DNA of 64,000 nt from Conexibacter woesei Iso977N (GCF_000424625.1 NZ_AUKG01000002.1:1054001-1118000), one strand, 5' to 3'; shown: positions 15,124 through 23,912, numbered from the stretch's first letter. A program made the numbers and translations. The notes: generated by a model not told the origin, from the letters alone.

Positions 15124-16785
15124 ATGATGGATCGCGCCGACGCCGTGGCCGCCCTCGCGGCCGACGAGTTCGACGTCGTCGTGGTCGGCGGCGGGATCAC
15201 CGGCGCCGGCGTCGCGCTCGACGCCGCCACCCGCGGGTTCTCCGTGGCGCTCGTCGAGCGCCACGACTACGCGTCCGGGACGAGCTCGCGGTCGTCGAAG
15301 CTCGTCCACGGCGGCCTGCGCTACCTACAGAACTTCGACCTCGGCCTGGTCCGCGAGGCGCTGATCGAGCGCCAGATCATGGTCGGCCTTGCGCCGCACC
15401 TCGTCAAGCCGCTGCCGCTGATCGTCCCGGCCTTCGGCGGCGCGCGGCCCGACCGCATGATGGGCATGGGGCTCAACCTCTACGACGTCATGTCGGTGGA
15501 CAAGCTGCGCTCGCCGCTGCGGCGGAGGAACCGCGAGCCGGACCCCAACGAGGCGTGGTCGCCGGACCGCCACCGGATCATCGACGCCGGCGAGGTCGCC
15601 GAGGGCCTCCCGGCGCTCGCGCCGCGCGAGCCGACCTCGGGCTACCTGTTCTACGACTGCCAGACCGACGACTCGCGCCTGGTCCTGACCGTGCTCGGCG
15701 AGGCCGAGCGCTTCGGGGCCGTGTGCGCCAACGGGCTGGAGGTCACGTCGCTGCTGGAGACCGGCGGCCGCGCCCGCGGCGTGCACGTGCGCGACCACGT
15801 GAGCGGCGAGACGTTCCCGGTCCGGGCCGCGAACGTCGTCAACGCGACCGGCGTCTGGGCCGACCGCCTGCGCCCCGGCGAGCTGCACGACGAGGCCGAG
15901 GTGCCGACCATCCGCCCGTCGCGCGGCACGCACGTCACGTTCCGGCGCGAGGACCTGCCGCTCAACGTCGGCGCGATCGTCCCGGCGGGCGGCGGGCGCT
16001 TCATCTTCGCGCTGCCGTGGCTCGGAGGCTCGCTCGTCGGGACCACCGACACCGATTACGACGCGACCGACCTCGACCACGTCAAGCCCGCCGACGAGGA
16101 CCTCGAGTACCTGTTGGAGGCCGTCAACGAGTTCTTCGCGACCGAGCTGACGCAGTCCGACATCACCGGCGCCTACGCGGGCGTGCGGCCGCTGATCTCC
16201 TCGAGCGAGGCGACCCCGGGCAAGTCGGTGGACATCTCGCGCAAGGCCGAGCTGTACGAGACCTCGTCCGGGATGGTCACGATCACCGGCGGCAAGCTGA
16301 CGACCTACCGGCGGATGGCGAAGATGGCCGTCGACCGGCTGGTCGAGCGCGACGCCCGCGACGCGCCGTGCCGGACCCACGAGATCCCGCTCGGCCAGGC
16401 GATCGAGGCATCCGAGCTGCCGCGCGTCGAGGGCGTCCACGACGACGCCTACGCGCCGCTGGCCGCGCGCTACGGGCACGCCGCCCACGACGTCCTGGCG
16501 ATCGCCGCCGAGTCCGGCGCCTACGCGCAGCCGGCGGTCCCGGGCCAGCCGGACCTGCTGGCCGAGGTCGTCCACGCGGCGCGCCGCGAGCAGGCCCGCA
16601 CGGTCGGCGACGCGCTGCTGCGCCGGACCCGTCTGGGCCTGACCGACGCGCGCGGCGCGCGGGCCGCGGCCGAGCGTGTCGCGGGCGCGATGGCGGGCGA
16701 CCTGGGGTGGGACGAGCGGGCCGTCGACGCCGCCGCCGACGCGTTCCTGCGCGAGGCCGCGGCCGAGGGCAACGTCCCCGGCTGA
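15124..16785 (+). CDS. glpD: Glycerol-3-phosphate dehydrogenase, FAD-dependent
   Basis: A 553-residue protein of normal GlpD/DAO family length. The FAD-binding motif is DVVVVGGGITGAGVALDAA, followed by GTSSRSSKLVHGGLRYL, the hallmark of aerobic glycerol-3-phosphate dehydrogenases. GAYAGVRPLI and GGKLTTYRRMA mark the C-terminal side of the fold, and a DAO_C helical domain completes it. It oxidises sn-glycerol 3-phosphate to dihydroxyacetone phosphate and feeds electrons to the quinone pool at the membrane. Two adjacent ATGs (15124, 15127) are equally possible starts. No glpF or glpK is next to it, so regulation by glycerol is not visible here. Confidence 0.93.
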   Translation: MMDRADAVAALAADEFDVVVVGGGITGAGVALDAATRGFSVALVERHDYASGTSSRSSKLVHGGLRYLQNFDLGLVREALIERQIMVGLAPHLVKPLPLIVPAFGGARPDRMMGMGLNLYDVMSVDKLRSPLRRRNREPDPNEAWSPDRHRIIDAGEVAEGLPALAPREPTSGYLFYDCQTDDSRLVLTVLGEAERFGAVCANGLEVTSLLETGGRARGVHVRDHVSGETFPVRAANVVNATGVWADRLRPGELHDEAEVPTIRPSRGTHVTFRREDLPLNVGAIVPAGGGRFIFALPWLGGSLVGTTDTDYDATDLDHVKPADEDLEYLLEAVNEFFATELTQSDITGAYAGVRPLISSSEATPGKSVDISRKAELYETSSGMVTITGGKLTTYRRMAKMAVDRLVERDARDAPCRTHEIPLGQAIEASELPRVEGVHDDAYAPLAARYGHAAHDVLAIAAESGAYAQPAVPGQPDLLAEVVHAARREQARTVGDALLRRTRLGLTDARGARAAAERVAGAMAGDLGWDERAVDAAADAFLREAAAEGNVPG

Positions 16786-16900
16786 GGACGTGCAGCACGA
16801 CGTACGTCGGGCGCGCACCGTAACTTCTCGGGGCCCCGCGGTTTCCCCGACACGACCGCAGCACCGTCTGAACCCCCTTGTAGGAGCCGTCTCGCCGACC

Positions 16901-18757
16901 ATGCGCCGCCGCCTGGCCTTCATCGTCACGACCATCGCCGTCCTCGCAGTGCCCGTGGGCTCTGCTCAGGCCGCCTTCTTCAAGGCGGACGCGGTCGACG
17001 GTCCGTCCGCCGACATCAAGTCGGTGGGCGACATGGACATCGCCCGCGACGGCACCGGCGCGGTCGCCTACGTCAAGGCCGACGGTGGCGTCAACCACAT
17101 CTTCGTCTCGCGCCTCGTCGGCGGCTCGTGGCAGGCGCCCGAGCGCGTCGACGGCGGGCTCGACGCGTCGGCCTCCACGCCGGCGGTCGCCGCTTCCGAC
17201 GGCGGCCGGCTGGTCGTCGTCTACGAGGACGGCGGGAGCGTCTACGCGACCGTCCGCCAGGCCGGTGCGCCGGGCTTCAACGCGCCGCAGCTGATCGGCC
17301 AGGGCGGTGAGACGCCGGACGTCGACATGTCGTTCAACGGCAACGCCTACGCGGTCTTCACGATCAACGGCGACGTCGTCGGCGCGCGGCTGGACCGGAC
17401 CGGCGTGAACTTCGTCGGCCTGACCGCGCCGTTCGACACCGCCCAGGGCAACACCGCGGGCGTCGGCACCGGGCGCCCGAAGATCGCGGTCTCGGCCGAC
17501 GGCACGGGCGTCGTCGTGTGGGGCGAGAACGGCCACGTCTACGCGCGCCGCGTGTTCAACACCGCGCCGTCGACGTCGGTCCTGGACCTCAACCTGTCCG
17601 ACCTCGAGGGCCATCCCGGCGGCACCGCCGACCTGCCCGACGTCGACATCGAGGACGACTCGTCCTACGCGTGGGTCGCGTTCCGCCAGCAGTTCGACAA
17701 CGGCGTGCGCCGCGCGATCGGCGTGCGCCTGCGCGGCTCGCGCACCGATCCGCCGGTCGCCTACGACGGGCTCGGCTGGTCCGGCGTGTCGGCCGACGAC
17801 CCGCCGCGCGTCGACATCAACGGCAAGGGCGTCGGCGTGTTGACGTCCGGCGCGTCGAACGGGACCGCGCTGTCGGCGATCCTCAAGGACGACATCCTGA
17901 ACCCGGCGCGCGCGATCGGCGGCACGGGCGGCGCGACCGAGCCGGTCGGCGCCGTCGCCGAGACCTACGACCGCGCGGTCGGCTGGTACAACCAGAGCGA
18001 CCAGACGATCCAGGGCGCGTTCTACGACGACAAGTCGTCGTCGCGGCTGGTGCCGGGCCCGGGCCCGACCACGCCGCTGAGCAACCCGGACTTCGGCACC
18101 GTCGACCCGGCCGGCGGCTTCGACGTCGCGGGCGACCGCACCGGCGACTTCGCGTTCGCGTTCATCCAGCAGCTGCCCGACGGCGGGCGCCGCCTGGCGA
18201 TCGCCTCCTACGACCGGCTGCCGGGGTCGTTCGCGATCTCGACGTCGTCGAAGCTGTGGCGCAACGTCATCAGGACGCCGCTGGCGTGGGGGACGGCGCT
18301 GGAGCTGTGGGGGAACCTGACCTACACGGTGCTGATCGACGGCAGGCAGGTCGCGCAGTCGCAGACGACGAAGCTGACGCTGCCGGCGGGCGCGGTCCCG
18401 GACGGGCTGCACACCTGGCGCGTGGTCGCGACCGACCGCCGCGGGCAGTCGGTGACGACGGTCGTCAAGCCGCTGAAGATCGACACGACCGCGCCGACCG
18501 TGACGTTCGCGGCCAGGCGCAAGAAGCGCGTCGAGACCGTGACGGCCAGGGCCGCCGATGTGATCCCGCCGTCCGGCAAGGCCGCGGGGATCAGGTACGT
18601 GCGGATCGACTGGGGCGACGGCTCGGCGTTCACGCAGGCGACGAAGGCGACGCACACCTACGCCAGGGGCGGCACGTACACGGTCCGGGTCAGCGCGACC
18701 GACGGGGCCGGGAACGTGGCGGTCGCCGAGCGCGAGATCCACGTGAGCAAGAAGTAG
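16901..18757 (+). CDS. Secreted beta-propeller-like protein with C-terminal PKD domain
   Basis: A 618-residue exported protein. Residues 1-25 are a signal peptide ending in GSAQA. Residues 30-420 consist of recurring short strands with patterns such as DIARDGTGAVAYVKADGG, AVSADGTGVVVWGENG and DRTGDFAFAFIQ, typical of sequence repeats in beta-propellers. The end has an Ig-like part and a PKD domain (IDWGDGSAFTQATKATHTYA, GTYTVRVSATDGAGN). The likely site is the cell surface or medium; the ligand is unknown. TAACTT near 16819 could be the -10 with a leader of about 70 bases. A similar propeller-like protein without PKD is encoded at 57836-59188. Confidence 0.75.
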   Translation: MRRRLAFIVTTIAVLAVPVGSAQAAFFKADAVDGPSADIKSVGDMDIARDGTGAVAYVKADGGVNHIFVSRLVGGSWQAPERVDGGLDASASTPAVAASDGGRLVVVYEDGGSVYATVRQAGAPGFNAPQLIGQGGETPDVDMSFNGNAYAVFTINGDVVGARLDRTGVNFVGLTAPFDTAQGNTAGVGTGRPKIAVSADGTGVVVWGENGHVYARRVFNTAPSTSVLDLNLSDLEGHPGGTADLPDVDIEDDSSYAWVAFRQQFDNGVRRAIGVRLRGSRTDPPVAYDGLGWSGVSADDPPRVDINGKGVGVLTSGASNGTALSAILKDDILNPARAIGGTGGATEPVGAVAETYDRAVGWYNQSDQTIQGAFYDDKSSSRLVPGPGPTTPLSNPDFGTVDPAGGFDVAGDRTGDFAFAFIQQLPDGGRRLAIASYDRLPGSFAISTSSKLWRNVIRTPLAWGTALELWGNLTYTVLIDGRQVAQSQTTKLTLPAGAVPDGLHTWRVVATDRRGQSVTTVVKPLKIDTTAPTVTFAARRKKRVETVTARAADVIPPSGKAAGIRYVRIDWGDGSAFTQATKATHTYARGGTYTVRVSATDGAGNVAVAEREIHVSKK

Positions 18758-18760
18758 GAC

Positions 18761-19522
18761 TTGGGGTCGCCGGACGTCCTGACGCGGCTGGACGGCGAGG
18801 GCGGGCGGTCGGCCCGCGAGGTCGTCGCGGCGCTGGGGCTGTCCGCCGCGGTGACGGCGGGTGGACGGCCGCGGGTGGTCGCCGACATGGTGGCCTCGGT
18901 CGACGGGCGCGCGGCGGTCGACGGGCGCTCGGTGGCGCTGGGCAACCCGGCGGACCGCGCGCTGCTGCGGGAGCTGCGTTGCGCCGCCGACGCGATCCTC
19001 GTCGGGACGGGGACGCTGCGCGCGGAGCGGTACGCGTCGCTGCTGGATGACGACCAGCGCGCGCGGCGGGTGGCTTCCGGGCGCGCCGAGCACCCGATCG
19101 TCGCGACGGTCTCGCGGCGGCTGGAGCTGCCGGTCGACGAGGCGCCGCTGTTCGGCGAGCCGGGCGTGCCGATCGTGGTGTTCACGGAGTCCTCCGCGGC
19201 CCCGCCGCCCGTGGCGGCTGCGCTCACGGTCGTCCGCTTCGCACCCGGAACGCTCACGCTGGCCGGCGCGCTGGGCGCGCTCGCCACGGACTCCGGCGTC
19301 CGGGGCGTGCTCTGCGAGGGCGGTCCGTCGCTGCTGCGCCGCCTGATCGCCGAGGACGCGCTCGACGACCTGCTGCTGACCGTCGCGCCGCTGGCCGTCG
19401 GCGGCGCCGGCCCCGGGATCCTCGACGGCGACGTGCTCGGCCCGCCCGCGCCACGCCTGGCGCTGCGCGACGTGCACCGGTCGGAGGACCACCTCTTCCT
19501 CCATTACGGTCTGCAGCCGTGA
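18761..19522 (+). CDS. RibD C-terminal domain reductase (DHFR-like fold)
   Basis: A 253-residue protein consisting of one RibD_C domain: VVADMVASVDGRAAVDGRS, then LRCAADAILVGTGTLRAERY, GVRGVLCEGGPSLLRRLI and a terminal strand DHLFLHYG. The family reduces pyrimidine or pteridine rings with NADPH. It lacks a deaminase domain, so it is not a full RibD. The TTG start lies 3 bases after the PKD gene's stop and has AGGA close by. Its TGA overlaps the GTG of folP (GTGA), so it is made together with dihydropteroate synthase; a role as the dihydrofolate reductase of this pathway is an attractive inference. Confidence 0.82.
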   Translation: MGSPDVLTRLDGEGGRSAREVVAALGLSAAVTAGGRPRVVADMVASVDGRAAVDGRSVALGNPADRALLRELRCAADAILVGTGTLRAERYASLLDDDQRARRVASGRAEHPIVATVSRRLELPVDEAPLFGEPGVPIVVFTESSAAPPPVAAALTVVRFAPGTLTLAGALGALATDSGVRGVLCEGGPSLLRRLIAEDALDDLLLTVAPLAVGGAGPGILDGDVLGPPAPRLALRDVHRSEDHLFLHYGLQP

Positions 19523-20415
19523 ACCTCGTCCTCCGCGACCGCTCCTTCGCCCTCCGGCCCGGCCGGCCGCTGGTGATGGGCATCGTCAACGCCAACCCGG
19601 ACTCGTTCAGCGACGCGGTCCGGACGACGACGCTCGACGCGCAGGTGGCGCTGGCGGTCCGGCTGTGCGAGGAGGGCGCGGACGTCATCGACGTCGGCGG
19701 CGAGTCGGGCGTCACGTACACCGGCGTGACGGCGGAGGAGGTCGAGCGGGATCGCGTCGTCCCGCTGGTGGAGCGGCTCGTCGCGGAGGGGATCTGCGTG
19801 TCGGTCGACACGTGGAAGGTCCCGGTCGCCGAGGCCGCGCTGGCGGCGGGCGCGCACGTGCTCAACGACGTCTCCGGGCTGCGAGATGTAGGCCTTGCCC
19901 GTGCGGCGGCGAAGCACGACGCGTCGCTGGTCGTCATGCACACGCGCGCCGAGCCCAAGGTGGAGCACTTCGCCGACTACGGCGGCCGTGTCGTCGAGGA
20001 CGTCGTGTCGTTCGTGCATGAGCGGTGTGAGATCGCGATGGCTGAGGGCGTCAGCGCGGCGCGGCTGATCGTCGATCCGGGCCCGGACTTCGCGAAGTCG
20101 CCCGCGGAGAGCGTGGAAGTGCTCCGGGAGATCGATGCGCTCCGTGCGCTGGGACATCCCTGGCTGGCGGCGGTGTCGCGCAAGTACTTCCTGGCCGCGA
20201 TCACCGGGCGGCCGCCGGCCGAGCGGCTGGCGGGCACGCTGGCGGCGGTCGGCTTCGCGGCCGATCGCGGCGCGGCGATGGTCCGGGTGCACGACGTCGC
20301 GGCGACGGTGGACTTCCTGGCGGTGCGTTCGGTCCTGAACGGTGTGGAGGAGATCGGCGCGTTCGACGCCGACGACGACGCGCTGAAGTGGATCCGGGCG
20401 ACACCCTCGCCCTGA
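19519..20415 (+). CDS. folP: Dihydropteroate synthase family protein
   Basis: A 298-residue TIM-barrel protein. DHPS signatures are MGIVNANPDSFSDAV, GADVIDVGGESG, SVDTWKVPVAEAAL, HVLNDVSGL, VVMHTRAEP, IVDPGPDFAKSPAESVEVL, SRKYFLAAITGRPPAERL and MVRVHDV. It would join 6-hydroxymethyl-pterin diphosphate to p-aminobenzoate. It departs from the textbook enzyme in loop 2 (GGESGVTYTG where GGESTRPG is usual) and in DPGPDFAK for DPGIGFGK. Thus it may be a divergent DHPS or a paralogue of the FolP2 kind. The GTG start overlaps the stop of the RibD_C gene. Confidence 0.82.
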   Translation: MNLVLRDRSFALRPGRPLVMGIVNANPDSFSDAVRTTTLDAQVALAVRLCEEGADVIDVGGESGVTYTGVTAEEVERDRVVPLVERLVAEGICVSVDTWKVPVAEAALAAGAHVLNDVSGLRDVGLARAAAKHDASLVVMHTRAEPKVEHFADYGGRVVEDVVSFVHERCEIAMAEGVSAARLIVDPGPDFAKSPAESVEVLREIDALRALGHPWLAAVSRKYFLAAITGRPPAERLAGTLAAVGFAADRGAAMVRVHDVAATVDFLAVRSVLNGVEEIGAFDADDDALKWIRATPSP

Positions 20416-20481
20416 CATCCGCGCGAGGTCGTCGGACGTCTGCCCGGCGAGTTCGCTACGGTCCGGCGGACTGGAGAGTCG

Positions 20482-20510
20482 CCGGCTCGCTGCATTGCAA
20501 CGCGAGCCGG
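20482..20510 (+). promoter_or_regulatory. Leader hairpin upstream of the Rho-like gene
   Basis: A perfect 9-bp stem, CCGGCTCGC with GCGAGCCGG, closes an 11-base A/T-containing loop in the 132-base gap before 20548. No T-run follows. It could be a structured leader; Rho genes are autoregulated in other bacteria, but the mechanism here is not visible. Confidence 0.4.
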
Positions 20511-20547
20511 ACGCCCACCGACACCTGTAACAACGAGGAGGACCAAC

Positions 20548-22014
20548 ATGTCCGTCATCACCCGTTCCGCCCTTGAGGCGTCCCCGCTCGCCGACCTGCA
20601 CGCGATCGCGTCCGAGCTCGGCATCGACGGCTTCCGCCGCCTGCGCAAGGCCGACTTGGTGAACAAGATCATCGAGCAGCAGGGTGGGGAGGAGGCCGTC
20701 GCGGCGGCCGCCGCCGAGGCCGGCGAGGACACCGCCGAGGAGAAGCCGAGGCGCACGCGTTCCCGCGGTGGCCGCGGCACGCGCTCGCGCAAGAGGGACG
20801 ACGAGGAAGAGGGCACGACCGACGAGGGCGCGGGCGAGGCCGACGAGGACGTCGTCGCGACCGAGGACGTGGCGGTCGAGGAGGCCATCGAGGAGGAGGC
20901 CGCCGAGGCCGACGTCGAGACCGAGGCCGAGGCCGAGGAGGTCAGGCCGCGCCGCCGCTCGCGTGGCGGCCGGGGCCGTGGGCGCGACCGGGATCGCGAC
21001 CGCGATGAGGACGACTCCTCCGCCGACGAGGCGCCGGAGCCGCGCGGTGGGCGTGACCGCGACCGGGATCGGGACCGCGATCGCGGCGACGACCGGGACC
21101 GCGACGCCGACGCGCGCGTCATCGAGGGCACCGTCGAGCTGCTGCCCAACGGGTCCGGGTTCGTGCGCCTCACGCCGCCGGAGCCGTCCGACGACGACGT
21201 CTACGTCTCGGCCGCGCAGGTGCGCCGCTGCGAGCTCGTCTCCGGCGACGCCGTCGGCGGGCCGGTGCGCGAGCCGCGCCGCTCGGAGCGCTACCCGTCG
21301 CTGATCCGGATCGACACGATCAACGGGCGCCCGGCCGACGAGGTCGCCGAGGGCACGCACTTCGACGACCTGCCGTGCGCGCTGCCGTCCGAGCGCCTGG
21401 CGCTGGGGTCCGACGACGCGACGCTCAAGGCGGTCGAGTGGCTGACGCCGATCGGCAAGGGCTCGCGCGTCACGATCACCGGCGCCGCGCACGCCGGCAA
21501 GTCCGAGGCCTTGAAGCGCCTGGCGGGCGCCGTTCGCGGGATCGAGGGCCTCGAGGTCCACGTGGTCCTGGCGGCCGTCCGCCCGGAGGAGTGCGCGGAG
21601 TGGCGCGCCGGTGAGATCGAGCCCGTCGCCGCGCTGTCGCTGGGCGCGTCGGCCGACGCGTCGGGCCAGGCGGTCGAGCGTGCGATCGACACCGCCAAGC
21701 GCATCACGGCGCGCGGCGGCGACGTCGTCGTCCTGATCGACGGCCTGGACGCGCTGGCGCCGCACGCGGCGCGCCGCGCCCTGGCGGCCGCCCGCAACGT
21801 CGTGGACGGCGGCTCGCTGACGATCGTCGCGACCGCGTCGGAGCCGGTCGGCGGCGAGACCACGATCATCGCGCTGGACCGCACGCTGACGCAGACGAGG
21901 CGCTTCCCGGCGATCGACCTGGTCGCCTCGGGCACGATCCGCCCGGAGCTCCTGGTCGGCGACGCGGGCGCCGACGCCATCGCGCAGGCCCGCGCCCAGG
22001 CGCTTGGCGCCTAG
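20548..22014 (+). CDS. rho: Rho-like transcription terminator, catalytically atypical
   Basis: A 488-residue protein with GAGGAGGA before the ATG. Residues 5-45 are the Rho N domain (ADLHAIASELGIDGFRRLRK); 60-190 a long acidic then RD-repeat, arginine-rich insert as in actinobacterial Rho; 190-260 the RNA-binding cold-shock-like domain (GTVELLPNGSGFVRL, DDVYVSAAQVRRCEL). The ATPase half starts with a P-loop GAAHAGKS (312-319) and Walker B DVVVLID (392-398). Compared with E. coli Rho, the catalytic DERPEE is AVRPEE, the segment holding the Q-loop (TGGVDANAL) is deleted, the R-loop (EEFKGTGNMEL) is shortened, and about 60 C-terminal residues are absent. Either a divergent lineage-specific Rho or a regulatory paralogue. 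Confidence 0.82.
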   Translation: MSVITRSALEASPLADLHAIASELGIDGFRRLRKADLVNKIIEQQGGEEAVAAAAAEAGEDTAEEKPRRTRSRGGRGTRSRKRDDEEEGTTDEGAGEADEDVVATEDVAVEEAIEEEAAEADVETEAEAEEVRPRRRSRGGRGRGRDRDRDRDEDDSSADEAPEPRGGRDRDRDRDRDRGDDRDRDADARVIEGTVELLPNGSGFVRLTPPEPSDDDVYVSAAQVRRCELVSGDAVGGPVREPRRSERYPSLIRIDTINGRPADEVAEGTHFDDLPCALPSERLALGSDDATLKAVEWLTPIGKGSRVTITGAAHAGKSEALKRLAGAVRGIEGLEVHVVLAAVRPEECAEWRAGEIEPVAALSLGASADASGQAVERAIDTAKRITARGGDVVVLIDGLDALAPHAARRALAAARNVVDGGSLTIVATASEPVGGETTIIALDRTLTQTRRFPAIDLVASGTIRPELLVGDAGADAIAQARAQALGA

Positions 22015-22472
22015 CGCACGCCTGATCGAACGCTCGACCCTCGCCGCCGGCGCACTCGCGCTGGCGGCGTCGTCGTTCCTGCCCCTGCTCGCGCCGTGGA
22101 CGGACCCGCGCTGCGGCTGGACGTGCTACACGCCGCTCGCGCCCGGGGAGAGCCCGCCCGCTCCTCCGCGCCCGATCTCCGGGACGACGTTGTGGGACAC
22201 GCGCCCGTCGCTCGCCGTCCTGACCCTCGCGGCGGCGGCGCTCGCGGTCGTTGTCGGCCTGACGGTGCGCCATCTGCGCGCGACGCGTCGCGGCAGGGGC
22301 AGTGGTCCTCACGGTCGCGCTCCTGGTCGCTGACACGGCGCACCTCTCGGGTGCGGTGATCCGCCACCGTGACGTGCTCTACACCACGGCGTGGCTCGCT
22401 CTGCCGGTGGCCGGCGGCCTGGTCGCCGCGTTGGCGCTCGCGCTCGGCGACGAGCGTCAGCGCGGGACGTAG
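22004..22472 (+). pseudogene. Membrane protein split by a probable frameshift
   Basis: Two overlapping frames together look like one four-helix membrane protein. Frame A runs from the TTG at 22004 (overlapping the rho end) to 22333 and gives helices LAAGALALAASSFLPLLAP and LAVLTLAAAALAVVVGL; its last 15 residues are Arg/Gly-rich nonsense. Frame B, readable from about 22280 to the TAG at 22470-22472, gives VAAGAVVLTVALLVAD and TTAWLALPVAGGLVAALALA. A one-base change between about 22280 and 22300 would join them. Alternatively they are two small coupled genes (a GTG is present at 22302). I cannot tell a sequencing indel from a real mutation. Confidence 0.45.
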
Positions 22473-22930
22473 GCGACCCGGCCCCACGAGGGCTCGGGCG
22501 CCAGCTCGACGGGCTCGCCGTCGCGGTCCGGCTGGACGTACATGAAGGAGCTGGTCTCGGCGTCGAACTCGACGTCGAGCTCGCCCTCCTTGACGCGCTG
22601 GTCGAGCCAGGCGGAGCGGAAGACGAGGCGGCGCAGCCAGTGCACGAGCGAGCGGTCCGACGGGCCGACCAGCTCGGGCCAGCAGTCGTTGACGTGCTCG
22701 CCGAGGCCGGAGGCCGGCTCCTGGATCTCGCCGTTGACGGAGAGCGTCACGAGGTCCTCGAGCTCGGGGTCGTCCAAGCGGCCGGAGACGAACCCCAGCT
22801 TGTTGGCGGCCTGCTCGCAGCGCTCGCGGAAGTCGCGCTCGTTGAAGGTGAACCGGAGTTCGCCGTATTCGAGGACGAAGTCCTCTCCGCTGTCGTAGTT
22901 GCCTCGGCGTGCGTCGTTCATGAAGGTCAT
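22457..22930 (-). CDS. Hypothetical acidic protein
   Basis: A protein of about 157 residues without a recognised family: GNYDSGEDFVLEYGELRFTF, NKLGFVSGRLDDPELEDLV, HWLRRLVFRSAWLDQRVKEG and SWGRVAYVPR are distinctive segments. It is soluble and acidic, with beta-strand-rich halves. The start is uncertain: ATGs exist at 22921, 22930, 22981 and 23014; 22930 is used because the conserved-looking part begins soon after. Its 3' end overlaps the end of the split membrane protein frame by 16 bases (convergent). It is divergent from the response regulator at 23139. Confidence 0.55.
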   Translation of the reverse strand: MTFMNDARRGNYDSGEDFVLEYGELRFTFNERDFRERCEQAANKLGFVSGRLDDPELEDLVTLSVNGEIQEPASGLGEHVNDCWPELVGPSDRSLVHWLRRLVFRSAWLDQRVKEGELDVEFDAETSSFMYVQPDRDGEPVELAPEPSWGRVAYVPR

Positions 22931-23138
22931 GCGTGGTTCAGTCGCGCCGAGGTGGACGGCGGCTCCCGAAGTCGTCGGCATCGTATGCCCGATCCCTTCG
23001 GATTCGCAGGTCATGGGATGGATCTTGCAGTCCGTCCGCCGGACCTGCCGTCCGTCGTACCGGTCCCGGGGGATTCGCGTTCGGACCGATCGTCCCTTGT
23101 GGGGGGAGAGTTCTTGCGTCCCCGACCCTAGAGGGGGC

Positions 23139-23912
23139 ATGACCCTCGAGACCCGCCCCACGATCCTGATCGCCGAAGACGACCCCGGGACGCGGAGGTT
23201 CCTGGGCGACCAGCTGACGCTGGACGACTGCGACGTCGTCTCGACCGACGACGCGGGCGGCGCGTTACGCGCGCTGGCGACGAAGTTCCCGGACCTGCTG
23301 CTGCTCGACGTCTCGCTGGCGGAGGGGACGTCGGGGCTCGACGTGCTGCGCACGGTGCGCGCCGCCGACAGGGCGACGTCGAGGATCGACCCCTACATCC
23401 CGATCCTGATGCTGTCGGGGCGAAGTCGGACGACCGAGCGCGTCCGGGCGATGGAGCTGGGCGCGGATGCGTACCTGTGCAAACCATTCGCGTATGCCGA
23501 AGTGCACTCGCACGTCCGCGCGCTGCTGCGGCGGGCGGCGGGGCGCGACCGGACGGCGCGGGTGCGCGTCGGGGCGCTGGAGATCGACCCGGGCGCGCGG
23601 ATGGCGTGGCTGTCGGGGCGGCCGGTGAGGTTGACGTCCACCGAGTTCACGCTGCTGCGCGCGCTGGCGGCGGCGCCGGCGACGGTCCGGACCAAGAACG
23701 AGCTGGTCAGGGCGGTGTGGGGCTACGAGGGGCGGACCACGAGCCGCACGCTGGACTCCCACATCTGCCGCCTGCGGGCGAAGCTGCGGACGCCGGACGC
23801 GACGTTCATCCACAACGCGTGGGGGATCGGCTACCGCCTCGTCGACGACCCCGTCGCGCCGCCGGAGCTCGTGCCGTCCCGCCGTCACGCGTTCGCCGCG
23901 GTCGCGCGCTGA
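23139..23912 (+). CDS. OmpR/PhoB-family response regulator
   Basis: A 257-residue regulator. The receiver domain shows ILIAEDDPGTRRFL, the phospho-acceptor in PDLLLLDVSLAEG, and Lys in DAYLCKPFAYAEV. The winged-helix domain covers the last 100 residues (GRPVRLTSTEFTLLRALA, LVRAVWGYEGRTTSRTLDSHICRLRAKL, WGIGYRL). AGAGGGGG precedes the ATG by 4 bases. The stop overlaps the ATG of a small histidine kinase (TGATG). Together with the tad genes downstream it probably controls pilus expression, which is inferred from position only. Confidence 0.92.
   Translation: MTLETRPTILIAEDDPGTRRFLGDQLTLDDCDVVSTDDAGGALRALATKFPDLLLLDVSLAEGTSGLDVLRTVRAADRATSRIDPYIPILMLSGRSRTTERVRAMELGADAYLCKPFAYAEVHSHVRALLRRAAGRDRTARVRVGALEIDPGARMAWLSGRPVRLTSTEFTLLRALAAAPATVRTKNELVRAVWGYEGRTTSRTLDSHICRLRAKLRTPDATFIHNAWGIGYRLVDDPVAPPELVPSRRHAFAAVAR

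Noticed and set aside
16283-19504. A 1,073-codon minus-strand open frame over glpD, the PKD gene and RibD_C
   Set aside because: Arg/His/Asp-rich shadow of three well-supported plus-strand genes.
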